Source of the DNA: DASUKM01 sp036278735
GTDB taxonomy: Bacteria > Acidobacteriota > Vicinamibacteria > Vicinamibacterales > 2-12-FULL-66-21
Direction: 5' to 3'
DNA length: 17,171 bases
Assembly (NCBI GenBank): GCA_036278735.1
Contig: DASUKM010000049.1
Coordinates: 1 to 17,171, forward strand
Numbering within the stretch: the first letter of the stretch is position 1; each line of letters begins with the position of its first letter. The translations under genes were made by a program, and so were the position numbers. Shown here piece by piece: positions 6,411 to 13,726 of this stretch. The notes below the pieces were generated by a model that did not search any database, was not told the origin of the DNA, and saw nothing but the letters and a program-made list of their open reading frames with translations.

Positions 6411-6938
6411 ATGCTCTGCACGCTCCGGTGCGCGGCCCTGGCGGCAGCCGTGGGCTTTTCGGCTGCCGTCCAGGTCCCGCAGCCGTTTCCACGTCCCTCC
6501 GACACGCGGCCCGCGCAGCCCCCTCCGGCGCAGGCCCCGGCACCCGTCCCCCAGGCGACGCCGCCGGCCGCGGCGCAGCGCCCGGGTGTGCCGACCGATG
6601 TGACGCTCGGCGTCCCCATTTATCCAGGCGCCGAGTTCATCACGTCGTACGACGCGGGCCGAGGCCAGCACTTTTTCCTGTTCGGGACCAACGCGGATTT
6701 CGCGCAGATCGTCGCGTACTACCGGACGGTGCTGAAGGACAAAGGGGATCTCGTCTACGAGCAGCCGCCGATCCAGGAGTTCGACTTCGGCAAGTTCAAG
6801 GAAGATACGATGGCGTTTCCGCCGAGCGTGACGGTGAAGGATTACACGTGGGGCGGATCGGCCGGTTACCTCAATCCCAAGCGCGGCGCCGAACCCCAGC
6901 GCTTCAAGACGATCATTCAGATCGTCCCCGAAACGTAG
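6411..6938 (+). CDS. Small secreted protein of unknown function
   Basis: 175 residues. ATG 6411 is preferred over upstream in-frame starts because it begins a clean signal peptide (about 1-20, LRCAALAAAVGFSAA) and lies just downstream of a TATAAT box. A proline- and alanine-rich linker (about 21-60) follows, then a compact domain from about 64 to 175 containing VPIYPGAEF, FGTNADFAQIVAYYRTVL and a tryptophan-glycine turn. The 'YPGA...F...VAYYR' arrangement resembles small exported domains annotated only as unknown; I do not recognise a named family. No lipobox or further membrane helix is present, so it is probably periplasmic or released. Its stop is 7 bp from the stop of the convergent phosphatase gene. 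Confidence 0.75.
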   Translation: MLCTLRCAALAAAVGFSAAVQVPQPFPRPSDTRPAQPPPAQAPAPVPQATPPAAAQRPGVPTDVTLGVPIYPGAEFITSYDAGRGQHFFLFGTNADFAQIVAYYRTVLKDKGDLVYEQPPIQEFDFGKFKEDTMAFPPSVTVKDYTWGGSAGYLNPKRGAEPQRFKTIIQIVPET

Positions 6939-6945
6939 ATCGATT

Positions 6946-7851
6946 TCAGCGCTTCAACTGCAGCGCCTTGTACTTCGCCGCGAGCATCTGATCGTCGCTC
7001 GGGTGCGCCAGGCCGAACGCGATCGCCTGCTCCCACGATCCATACGTCGGATTCGGCAGCACGATCCACTTCTCGCCCCAGTAGCGCTCGTACCGATCGG
7101 TCAACGCCGCGCGGCCGGCGATCGATTTCTGCGCCGCGGGGACGGACAGGAAATCCTCGAGGTTGTCGCCGATCAGCAGCAGGATGCGATACCGCGCGGC
7201 AACCCAGGCGCGGCGCGCTCCCTTGTCGGAGCTGTTCCACCCCTTCTCCCCCTGCGTCAGGACGTCGTCTTCCGGCGCATCGACCGGAATCCCGAGGGCG
7301 GCGAGCTGCTCGCGCGTGGCCTGTTCGACCGCGGCGCTGCGCCCCGTGATGTAGATGGGGGTCACGCCGCGGCTCACCGCGTATTTCAGGAAGGGCGCCG
7401 CGCCTGGGATCGCGCCGGCCTTGCGCTCGGCGACCCACGCGTTCCACGCGGCCTCGGAGTACGGCACCGCTTTCCACGGCGTGGAATCCGCCACCTCGCG
7501 CGCCTCGAACGCGGAGTTGTCGAGCACGGTCTCGTCCAGATCGAGCACGACGGCTGGCGGCAGCGCGGAGGGGTCGCCCGTCTGCTCGAGCGCCGCCGTC
7601 CACTGCCGGTCGGCGAGCGCGGCATCGACCTCGAGGCGGGCGATCCGGTACGCCTGCAGGGCCGACGCGCGATACTCCGCGGCGGTCTGCATCCAGAGGA
7701 CGGCGTTCAGGTTCTCGTGCGTGCGGCGCGGGGTCGTCTGCGGCGACGGAGTCGCGGAGGGCGTCGACCCTGCGGTGCGGCAGGCGGTGACGATGATGCC
7801 GGTCGCTATGGTGGCGAAGACGGCCGCAGGGAGAGTTCGGCGAACGTGCAT
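6946..7851 (-). CDS. e(P4)-family lipoprotein acid phosphatase / 5'-nucleotidase
   Basis: 301 residues from ATG 7851, with GGAGA 11 nt upstream. The longer reading frame to 8016 overlaps the TonB-like gene and lacks sense. A signal peptide ends in the lipobox VTAC, making Cys24 the lipidation site. The HAD-fold motifs are complete: D104 and D106 in VVLDLDETVLDNS (nucleophile and acid/base), ITGR (168-171), K210, and GDNLEDF (228-234). This matches the class C acid phosphatase / e(P4) group of outer-membrane lipoproteins, which hydrolyse phosphate from nucleotides and other monoesters outside the cytoplasm. It is 83 bp downstream of the second HEAT-TonB gene and may be the last gene of that run, although a separate promoter in the gap cannot be excluded. 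Confidence 0.9.
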   Translation of the reverse strand: MHVRRTLPAAVFATIATGIIVTACRTAGSTPSATPSPQTTPRRTHENLNAVLWMQTAAEYRASALQAYRIARLEVDAALADRQWTAALEQTGDPSALPPAVVLDLDETVLDNSAFEAREVADSTPWKAVPYSEAAWNAWVAERKAGAIPGAAPFLKYAVSRGVTPIYITGRSAAVEQATREQLAALGIPVDAPEDDVLTQGEKGWNSSDKGARRAWVAARYRILLLIGDNLEDFLSVPAAQKSIAGRAALTDRYERYWGEKWIVLPNPTYGSWEQAIAFGLAHPSDDQMLAAKYKALQLKR

Positions 7852-7934
7852 TGGGGTTCTGGTCTCCGGGATGCTGATGCCGCGTCCTGTTCGCGATGCG
7901 CGCCGACCGGCTATTAAGATTGAAGACCGATCAC

Positions 7935-9569
7935 CTAGCGAAGCGAAAAATTTACCGTCACGGTCAGCAAGACGGGCACCGCCACCCCGTCCTTGCGTGC
8001 GGGAGAATAACTCCACTCGGCCACGGCACGGAGAGCGGCGAGATCGAGCGCCGGATCGACGCTACGGACGACTCTCGCGGACCTCACGCAGCCGGTCGAA
8101 GAAAGTGTCGCCTGTATGCCCACGGTCCCTTGTACACGCCTGCGCACCGCGTCGACAGGATACGCAGGTGGAGGCTTGCGCAGCTCCTCCGGGGGCTGAA
8201 TCTTTGACGTCGATTCGAGCGCACCCCGACTGGACGTCTCGCTCCAATTGTCGTCACTCGATGGCGCCGGCGGCTCGGGTTCACTTGCGCATGCCACGAA
8301 GGCCGAGTCGAGCGGGACCACGACCCACGACTGCGACGCCGCGTGGATTGAATCGTCCGCATCGGCGCTCGTCAGGCGGGCGAGCGTGTCCACAATGCTT
8401 CGACAGGCGGGCGGCAGAATCGAATAGTCCTCCGCAGCGGAACGCGGAAGGCCGTTCTCGCCGAACGTGGACTCGAAGAATCCCCTGTCGTGCCCGGTCT
8501 CGGTCTGACAACCGGTTTCGCGGACGAGGCTCGAGAAGAGCCCCGGCGCGAGTGAGGGGACGATGCGGGTGTGACCCGCTGGCTGATAGAAACGGCTCTG
8601 CCACTCGTCGCCGAGGCGGTGTTTCGCACGCTCACGCTCCTGTCGCGTCAACTCGGGGAATGCATCCAGATCTGTAACGCCATGGTGCTTTCGGAGGAAC
8701 TCGCCGATCTGCGTCGAACGATCCACGATTGCGGCCTTCTTCTCGTGACGCGCCACGAGTTCGCGTCCGAGCGCTTCTCCGTTCAGATCGGCAGCCTGCG
8801 CATCGGAGGGAAGCGCCGCGTCGATGACGGCGGATGAAAGTTGACGCTTCTGCGCCAGCGTATCGACAACGAACCAGACGGTCTCGGCACGTACGGACGG
8901 ACGACTGGACCGAAGCGCTTCGGTCAGCAGCGCGTCCGCGCCAGAGAGCGCGTCCGCCGTCGAACAGGCCGCGTCGAGGAATTCGTTCCAGGCGTGCTCG
9001 GGCGCGACAGCCATCCAGCTGCGGAACAGCCGATCGCGCAAGGCGGGATGTTCCGCGACAGCCAGCGCGACAGGATTCGCGAGATCCCGCGCGTTCTTGC
9101 CGGCATGGTTGGTCAGCTCCGGCAGCTTCGCGGCGAGCTGCTCCGGCTGCATGCGGGCGAGCCATTCGGCGAAGGACAGGACGGTGGCCCCGCCGACCCG
9201 CTGAACCGCCGCCTCGGCCACCGGGACCGCCGCCGCGCCGGCGGCGTCCAGCAGGTCGGACACGAGTTCCGCCGCGACGCGTGGGTCCTGCTCCAGCGCC
9301 AGCGCCTTCTTCAATGGATCGACCAGCTCGCGGCGTGAGGTCGCGGCGATCACCCGTCCGGCGACCCGCCGCACCGATGGGTCGTCGCTGCGCAGCGCCT
9401 GTTCGAGCTGCGAGGACACGGTGGGATCGCTGCTGGCGACCAGCAGCGCGACCTTGCCCGGCGTCAGGTGCGGTGTGGCTGATGCGGAGGCCTGCGGCGC
9501 TGCGGTCGCGAATCGAGCGACAGTCACGAACGTGAGACAGAGCAGCAGCCGGTGAGCGCGTGACGGCAT
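7935..9569 (-). CDS. Exported HEAT-like / TonB C-terminal domain protein, paralogue 2
   Basis: 544 residues. A signal peptide or single anchor (about 7-24) precedes HEAT-like helical repeats (about 36-240, e.g. SDDPSVRRVAGRVIA). A less recognisable middle region follows (about 280-440), then a short linker with little proline and a TonB C-terminal domain (about 465-544: PPPAYPVDAVRRRVQGTV ... AVAEWSYSPARKDGVAVPV ... VNFSLR). TonB C-terminal domains contact outer-membrane receptors, but here the long proline-rich spacer of classical TonB is missing. Cysteines 354, 389, 427 and 494 match those of the neighbouring paralogue. AGGAGG at 9584-9589 is 14 nt from ATG 9569, longer than usual; a CTG at 9575 would be 8 nt away. 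The gene is 41 bp behind its paralogue. No receptor or ExbB/ExbD lies in the window. Confidence 0.82.
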   Translation of the reverse strand: MPSRAHRLLLCLTFVTVARFATAAPQASASATPHLTPGKVALLVASSDPTVSSQLEQALRSDDPSVRRVAGRVIAATSRRELVDPLKKALALEQDPRVAAELVSDLLDAAGAAAVPVAEAAVQRVGGATVLSFAEWLARMQPEQLAAKLPELTNHAGKNARDLANPVALAVAEHPALRDRLFRSWMAVAPEHAWNEFLDAACSTADALSGADALLTEALRSSRPSVRAETVWFVVDTLAQKRQLSSAVIDAALPSDAQAADLNGEALGRELVARHEKKAAIVDRSTQIGEFLRKHHGVTDLDAFPELTRQERERAKHRLGDEWQSRFYQPAGHTRIVPSLAPGLFSSLVRETGCQTETGHDRGFFESTFGENGLPRSAAEDYSILPPACRSIVDTLARLTSADADDSIHAASQSWVVVPLDSAFVACASEPEPPAPSSDDNWSETSSRGALESTSKIQPPEELRKPPPAYPVDAVRRRVQGTVGIQATLSSTGCVRSARVVRSVDPALDLAALRAVAEWSYSPARKDGVAVPVLLTVTVNFSLR

Positions 9570-9583
9570 GCGCAGATGTTAAT

Positions 9584-9589
9584 CCTCCT
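9584..9589 (-). promoter_or_regulatory. Shine-Dalgarno of the second HEAT-TonB gene, unusual spacing
   Basis: A perfect AGGAGG on the minus strand lies 14 nt before ATG 9569. An in-frame CTG at 9575-9573 lies 8 nt away, and an in-frame TAA occurs two codons before the CTG, so only CTG or ATG can start this gene. Confidence 0.6.
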
Positions 9590-9610
9590 TCGGCCGATCC
9601 AGGCTGTCGA

Positions 9611-11218
9611 TCACCGCAGGACGAAGTTCACGATGGCCGTCAGCATCACCGGCACCGCTTTTCCGTTCAGTGATGTTGGCGAGTACCGCCAGTCCGCCAC
9701 AGCCCTCAGGGCGGCCATATCGAGGGGCGGCAGAATGCGACGCAGTATTCGAGCCGCCGAAACACAGCCGGACGGAGAGATCGTTGCCGCGACGATCACG
9801 ACTCCTTGAATGCGCTGCCGTTCCATGTCGGGCGGATACGCGGGTCGCCGGTCCTTGATCTTGCTGGGTACAGGAATGAGGCCGCCGATCCGCTTCGCGA
9901 CGAACGATCGGTCTTCCGGGTCAGGGATCGGCTCGCTCTCGCAGGCGACCCATTCAGCGTCCATCGGCACGACCGTCCACTGCTGCGACGCGTCCACCAC
10001 CGGCATGGCCGGCGTGGCGCGCGTCAGGCGCGCGAGCGTGTCGATCACCACGTGGCACGACGACGGTAAGGCGGACGCGTCGAGCTCGGCTCGAACCGTC
10101 GCGCCGTTCTCGGCATACGACGAACGGAAATAACCCGCGTCGTGGTTCGCGGTGGTGGTGCAGTCGGCGGCTTGCATCAGACTGCCCAACAGGCCGGGCA
10201 CGATGGTCGGCAACACCTGAGCCTCGCCGGGTTCCGCGAGGCCAAAGTCGAACTCGTCGCTCACGCCTGCACCCGTCTTGACGGCGTGCCGCTCCGCCGG
10301 CGTCAGATCCGGGAACCGATCGAGAAACCGCTCTTCCGGGTGCTCGGGAAGATTCTGAGCCAGCAGGGCGGAACGGTCGGTCGTCGGAATCTTCTTGCGA
10401 CGCCGGGCAATCAGCTCGCGGCCGAGCGCTTCCCACGTCTCGGCCCCGCCCTCGCGTGTCGGCATCGCGTCGTCGAGAATCGCGCGCGGAACGTCGGTCT
10501 CCGACGACAGCTCCGCCACCAGAAACCAGACGGTCTCCGCGCGAACCGACGGACGATCGGATGCGAGTGCGGGACCGAAGACCGCCTGCGCTCCCGCGTA
10601 ACCGGCGGCGGGCGGGAACGCGTCGTCGAGCACCCGCCGCCACGCCCGATCGGGCGCGAGGGGCATCCACGCCAGCAGCAGTCGATCGCGCTGCGTCGGA
10701 TGCTGCGCGGCCGCAAGGGCGACAAGGTCGGCGAGCGCCGGTGCGGCATCCGCCGCGACCGGCGCCAGTTCGGGCAGCGATTGGATGAAGCGATCCGGCT
10801 GCATGCGCGCCAGCCACTCCGCCAGCGGCAGGACGCCGACGCCGCCCAGCCGGCGGACCTGCGGCTCGACGAGGGACACCGCAGGAGCGCCGCCGGCGGC
10901 GAGCACGTCGGCGATCATTTCCGCCGCGACGTGCGAATCCTGCTCGCGCGCCAGTGCGCCGATGAGCGGCGTGAGGAGTTCGCGGTGCCCGCTCGCCACC
11001 ACGCGCGCCGCGACGCGGCGCACGACCGGGTCCGGATCGAGGAGCGCCCGCTGCAGCAGCGATGTCGCGGCCGGATCGCTGTGCATGATGAGGAGCGCGA
11101 CCGTCCCCGGCGTCAGCGCGGCCTGTGGAGCCGAGACCTGCGGCGGGATCGCGAACGCCATGGCGGCGAGGACAACCCAGGGGACGCCGGGGCGAATCCC
11201 TGACATGCCGAAGAGCAT
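9611..11218 (-). CDS. Exported HEAT-like / TonB C-terminal domain protein, paralogue 1
   Basis: 535 residues from ATG 11218, chosen because GAGG lies 4 nt upstream; a second ATG at 11206 is possible, and the frame before 11218 overlaps the preceding gene. Architecture and length follow the downstream paralogue residue by residue: signal segment (about 13-33), HEAT-like repeats (about 38-240, with LLDPDPVVRRVAARVVA), a middle region, and a TonB C-terminal domain (about 457-535, ending VNFVLR). Shared landmarks include PLAEWLARMQP, RPSVRAETVWF, the block around Cys353 (NHDAGYF..SYAENG), IDTLARLT and VACESEP. Cysteines 353, 388, 426 and 485 correspond to those of the paralogue, pointing to conserved disulphides outside the cytoplasm. 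It starts 26 bp after the TPR-like gene, so co-transcription is likely. Function unknown. Confidence 0.84.
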   Translation of the reverse strand: MLFGMSGIRPGVPWVVLAAMAFAIPPQVSAPQAALTPGTVALLIMHSDPAATSLLQRALLDPDPVVRRVAARVVASGHRELLTPLIGALAREQDSHVAAEMIADVLAAGGAPAVSLVEPQVRRLGGVGVLPLAEWLARMQPDRFIQSLPELAPVAADAAPALADLVALAAAQHPTQRDRLLLAWMPLAPDRAWRRVLDDAFPPAAGYAGAQAVFGPALASDRPSVRAETVWFLVAELSSETDVPRAILDDAMPTREGGAETWEALGRELIARRRKKIPTTDRSALLAQNLPEHPEERFLDRFPDLTPAERHAVKTGAGVSDEFDFGLAEPGEAQVLPTIVPGLLGSLMQAADCTTTANHDAGYFRSSYAENGATVRAELDASALPSSCHVVIDTLARLTRATPAMPVVDASQQWTVVPMDAEWVACESEPIPDPEDRSFVAKRIGGLIPVPSKIKDRRPAYPPDMERQRIQGVVIVAATISPSGCVSAARILRRILPPLDMAALRAVADWRYSPTSLNGKAVPVMLTAIVNFVLR

Positions 11219-11244
11219 AAACCCTCTTCGGTCCTGCGTCGGCG

Positions 11245-12072
11245 TTACCTGGCCGCCTGTTTCTCGAGGAACGCCGCCACTTCCGCGTTGTCCGGAAACC
11301 GCGCCGCGATCCGGCGCGCGACTTCGGTGGCCGCCGGCACGTCCTTGTCGCGCAGCAGCATGTCCCAGAGCGCGAACTCGGCTTCCGCGTGGCTGACCCA
11401 ATCGGTGTCCACCGAGGCGGCGTCGCGAACGGCGGCCAGTCCCTTCTTCTTGCTGCCGCCCCCCAGCAGCCAGCGGGTGCCCCACGGCATGCGGGTGTTG
11501 ACGATGAAGTCGATCCAGCCGCGGGCGACGCGGCCGCGGACGTGGGTGGGATCGAGCTTCAGCAGGTCGTTCAGCGAGTGGCGCGCCTCCCAGTATTCAT
11601 CCCACCCGGTCTTCTTGCCGAGCAGGCCGAGCTGCAGCCACACGTAATTCAGATCGAGCTTGCCAAGATAGAAGAGCGCCGTCTCGTCGTCGGGATGCGT
11701 CTGCAGCCTGGCGCGGGCGAGACCCTGCCCGTGGTGGAGGTCCGCTTCGAAGTCGGCGAGCACCGCCGGGCAACGGCTGCACTGCTCCAGCGCCTTCGAC
11801 TTGTCGCCGTTGCGGGCGTCCTGCCCATTGAGCAGCCCGCGCAGGACGAACAGCAGCGCCGTCGTCCGCACTTCGTCGCTGGCGAGGTCGTGGCCGGTGC
11901 GCGCGCGCACGGAGAGGACGAGCGCCGCGGATTCGTCGTAGTGGGCGTTGTAGAACAATCGCTGCGCGGCCTCGAGCGTCGGGTCGGCGTCCTGACGCGC
12001 CATCAGGATCGCCGCGAGGCCGACACACATGGCCAGCGTGGCGCCCGCGCGGAGGGTCCGGGGTCGGTTCAC
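11245..12072 (-). CDS. Exported TPR-like repeat protein, coupled to thiC
   Basis: 275 residues from GTG 12072, whose GTGA overlaps the thiC TGA (12069-12071), a classic coupling arrangement. The GTG start gives an immediate signal peptide or anchor (RTLRAGATLAMCVGLAAILMA, about 5-25). The rest is alpha-helical with TPR-like stretches, such as AAQRLFYNAHYDESAALVL, ETALFYLGKLDLNYVWL and HVRGRVARGWIDFIVN, and a last helix pair PAATEVARRIAARFPDNAEVAAFLEKQ. A CxxC pair (Cys98, Cys101) sits mid-protein. I do not recognise a named family; a scaffold or partner role for the following HEAT-TonB proteins is inference from position only. Spacing to the next gene is 26 bp. Confidence 0.8.
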   Translation of the reverse strand: MNRPRTLRAGATLAMCVGLAAILMARQDADPTLEAAQRLFYNAHYDESAALVLSVRARTGHDLASDEVRTTALLFVLRGLLNGQDARNGDKSKALEQCSRCPAVLADFEADLHHGQGLARARLQTHPDDETALFYLGKLDLNYVWLQLGLLGKKTGWDEYWEARHSLNDLLKLDPTHVRGRVARGWIDFIVNTRMPWGTRWLLGGGSKKKGLAAVRDAASVDTDWVSHAEAEFALWDMLLRDKDVPAATEVARRIAARFPDNAEVAAFLEKQAAR

Positions 12073-13664
12073 GGCTCGAGATAGATCGCGCCGCCCTTGC
12101 GGCGGAACTCGGCCGACTTCTCCGCCATGCCCTTCTCGGCCATGTCGCGCACCTGCTGCGTCAGCTCCATCGAGCAGAACTTCGGGCCGCACATCGAGCA
12201 GAAGTGCGCGACCTTGGCGCCGTCGGCGGGCAGCGTCTCGTCGTGGTACGCGCGCGCCGTCACCGGGTCGAGCGACAGGTTGAACTGATCCTGCCAGCGG
12301 AACTCGAACCGCGCCTTCGAGAGGGCGTCGTCCCAGGCCTGCGCCCGCGGGTGCCCCTTGGCGAGGTCGGCGGCGTGCGCCGCGATCTTGTACGCGATCA
12401 CGCCCGCCTTCACGTCGTCACGATCGGGGAGGCCGAGGTGTTCTTTCGGGGTCACGTAACACAGCATGGCGGTGCCGTACCAGCCGATCATCGCGGCGCC
12501 GATCGCCGACGTAATGTGGTCGTAGCCGGGGGCGATGTCGGTCGTGAGCGGCCCGAGCGTGTAGAACGGCGCCTCGTCGCACCACTCGAGCTGCTTTTCC
12601 ATGTTCTCGCGAATCAGGTGCATGGGCACGTGCCCCGGCCCCTCGTTCATGACCTGGACGTCGTACTCCCACGCGATGCGCGTCAGCTCCCCCTGGGTCT
12701 TCAGCTCCGCGAACTGGGGTTCGTCGTTCGCGTCGGCGATGGAGCCCGGTCGCAGGCCGTCGCCGAGCGAAAAGGACACGTCGTACGCGCGCATGATTTC
12801 GCAGATCTCGCGGAAGTGGGTATAGAGAAAACTCTCCTGATGATGCGCCAGGCACCACTTGGCGACGATCGATCCGCCGCGCGAGACGATGCCGGTCACG
12901 CGGCGCGCCGTCATCGGAATGTAGCGCAGCAGCACGCCCGCGTGGACGGTGAAGTAGTCGACCCCCTGCTCCGCCTGCTCGACGAGCGTGTCGCGATACA
13001 TCTCCCACGTGAGATCTTCGGGCCGGCCGCCCGCCTTCTCGAGCGCCTGATAGATCGGCACCGTGCCGATCGGCACCGGGGAGTTGCGGAGGATCCACTC
13101 GCGCGTCGCGTGGATATCCTTCCCCGTCGAGAGATCCATGACGGTGTCGGCCCCCCACAGCGTCGCCCACCGCAGCTTGTCGACCTCTTCCTCGATCGAC
13201 GAGGTGACCGCCGAGTTGCCGATGTTCGCGTTGATCTTGACGGCAAACTGCCGGCCGATGATCATCGGCTCGAGCTCGGGATGATTGACGTTGGCCGGGA
13301 TGATGGCGCGGCCGCGCGCGACTTCCGAGCGTACGAACTCGGCGTCGAGCCCTTCCCGGATCGCGATGAACTCCATCTCGGTCGTAATCTCGCCCTGACG
13401 CGCGTAGTGGAGCTGGGTGACGTTCGCGTGCCCTCTGCGGGGCGCGATCCACGCCTCCCGCACTTTCGGCAGGCCGTGTCTGGGATCGAGGCCGTGCGGA
13501 CCGCTCGCGTCGTACACGCGAACCCTCTCGCCATTGCTGAGGGCGATTTCGCGCATCGGCACCTGGACGCCCCGCGGCCCGTCGACATGGACCTTGCTCG
13601 AGCTGGGAAACGCGTTCGCGAATTCCTGGATCGTCAGCGGCGTGTAGGTGGTGCGGCTTGTCAT
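12069..13664 (-). CDS. thiC: Phosphomethylpyrimidine synthase ThiC
   Basis: 531 residues. ThiC converts aminoimidazole ribotide to hydroxymethylpyrimidine phosphate in thiamine biosynthesis, using a [4Fe-4S] cluster and S-adenosylmethionine in the cytoplasm. The C-terminal cluster motif CSMCGPKFC places cysteines at 489, 492 and 497. Family blocks are intact: GRQFAVKINANIGNSA, WGADTVMDLSTGKDIH, NEGPGHVPMHLI and PLTTDIAPGYDHITSAIG. It is shorter than the 631-residue E. coli enzyme at the N-terminus, as in many bacteria. ATG 13664 has only a weak GGGG site upstream. No other thi gene is visible. Its stop codon overlaps the start of the TPR-like gene. No TPP riboswitch fits in the 62 bp ahead of it. 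Confidence 0.97.
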   Translation of the reverse strand: MTSRTTYTPLTIQEFANAFPSSSKVHVDGPRGVQVPMREIALSNGERVRVYDASGPHGLDPRHGLPKVREAWIAPRRGHANVTQLHYARQGEITTEMEFIAIREGLDAEFVRSEVARGRAIIPANVNHPELEPMIIGRQFAVKINANIGNSAVTSSIEEEVDKLRWATLWGADTVMDLSTGKDIHATREWILRNSPVPIGTVPIYQALEKAGGRPEDLTWEMYRDTLVEQAEQGVDYFTVHAGVLLRYIPMTARRVTGIVSRGGSIVAKWCLAHHQESFLYTHFREICEIMRAYDVSFSLGDGLRPGSIADANDEPQFAELKTQGELTRIAWEYDVQVMNEGPGHVPMHLIRENMEKQLEWCDEAPFYTLGPLTTDIAPGYDHITSAIGAAMIGWYGTAMLCYVTPKEHLGLPDRDDVKAGVIAYKIAAHAADLAKGHPRAQAWDDALSKARFEFRWQDQFNLSLDPVTARAYHDETLPADGAKVAHFCSMCGPKFCSMELTQQVRDMAEKGMAEKSAEFRRKGGAIYLEP

Positions 13665-13684
13665 GATTTCGACCCCAACACCGC

Positions 13685-13693
13685 ACTATAACA
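13685..13693 (-). promoter_or_regulatory. Extended -10 promoter of thiC
   Basis: On the minus strand TG-T-TATAGT matches the extended -10 pattern (TGnTATAAT) at 8 of 9 expected positions including the free base. No -35 hexamer is visible at the proper distance. The predicted start near 13678 gives a leader of about 14 nt before the thiC ATG. Confidence 0.55.
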
Positions 13694-13726
13694 GGTTCGA
13701 TCCGGGCGGCCGCCGGCGAGGCGCGG

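Noticed and set aside
6390..6671. N-terminal extension of the M20 peptidase by 94 codons
   Set aside because: It is arginine- and glycine-rich, lies antisense to the secreted protein and adds nothing resembling M20 proteins; ATG 6389 gives the family-typical N-terminus.
7852..7934. Separate promoter for the e(P4) phosphatase
   Set aside because: An AT-rich patch (TTAATAG on the minus strand) exists, but no -35 partner fits convincingly, so none is annotated.
12204..13691. A 495-codon plus-strand open frame
   Set aside because: Antisense shadow of thiC, whose catalytic motifs are unambiguous.
13700..13726. Terminator between the VWFA gene and thiC
   Set aside because: There is a GC-rich palindrome (GGCGGCCGCC), but no T-run follows and the stem would be poorly defined in such GC-rich sequence.
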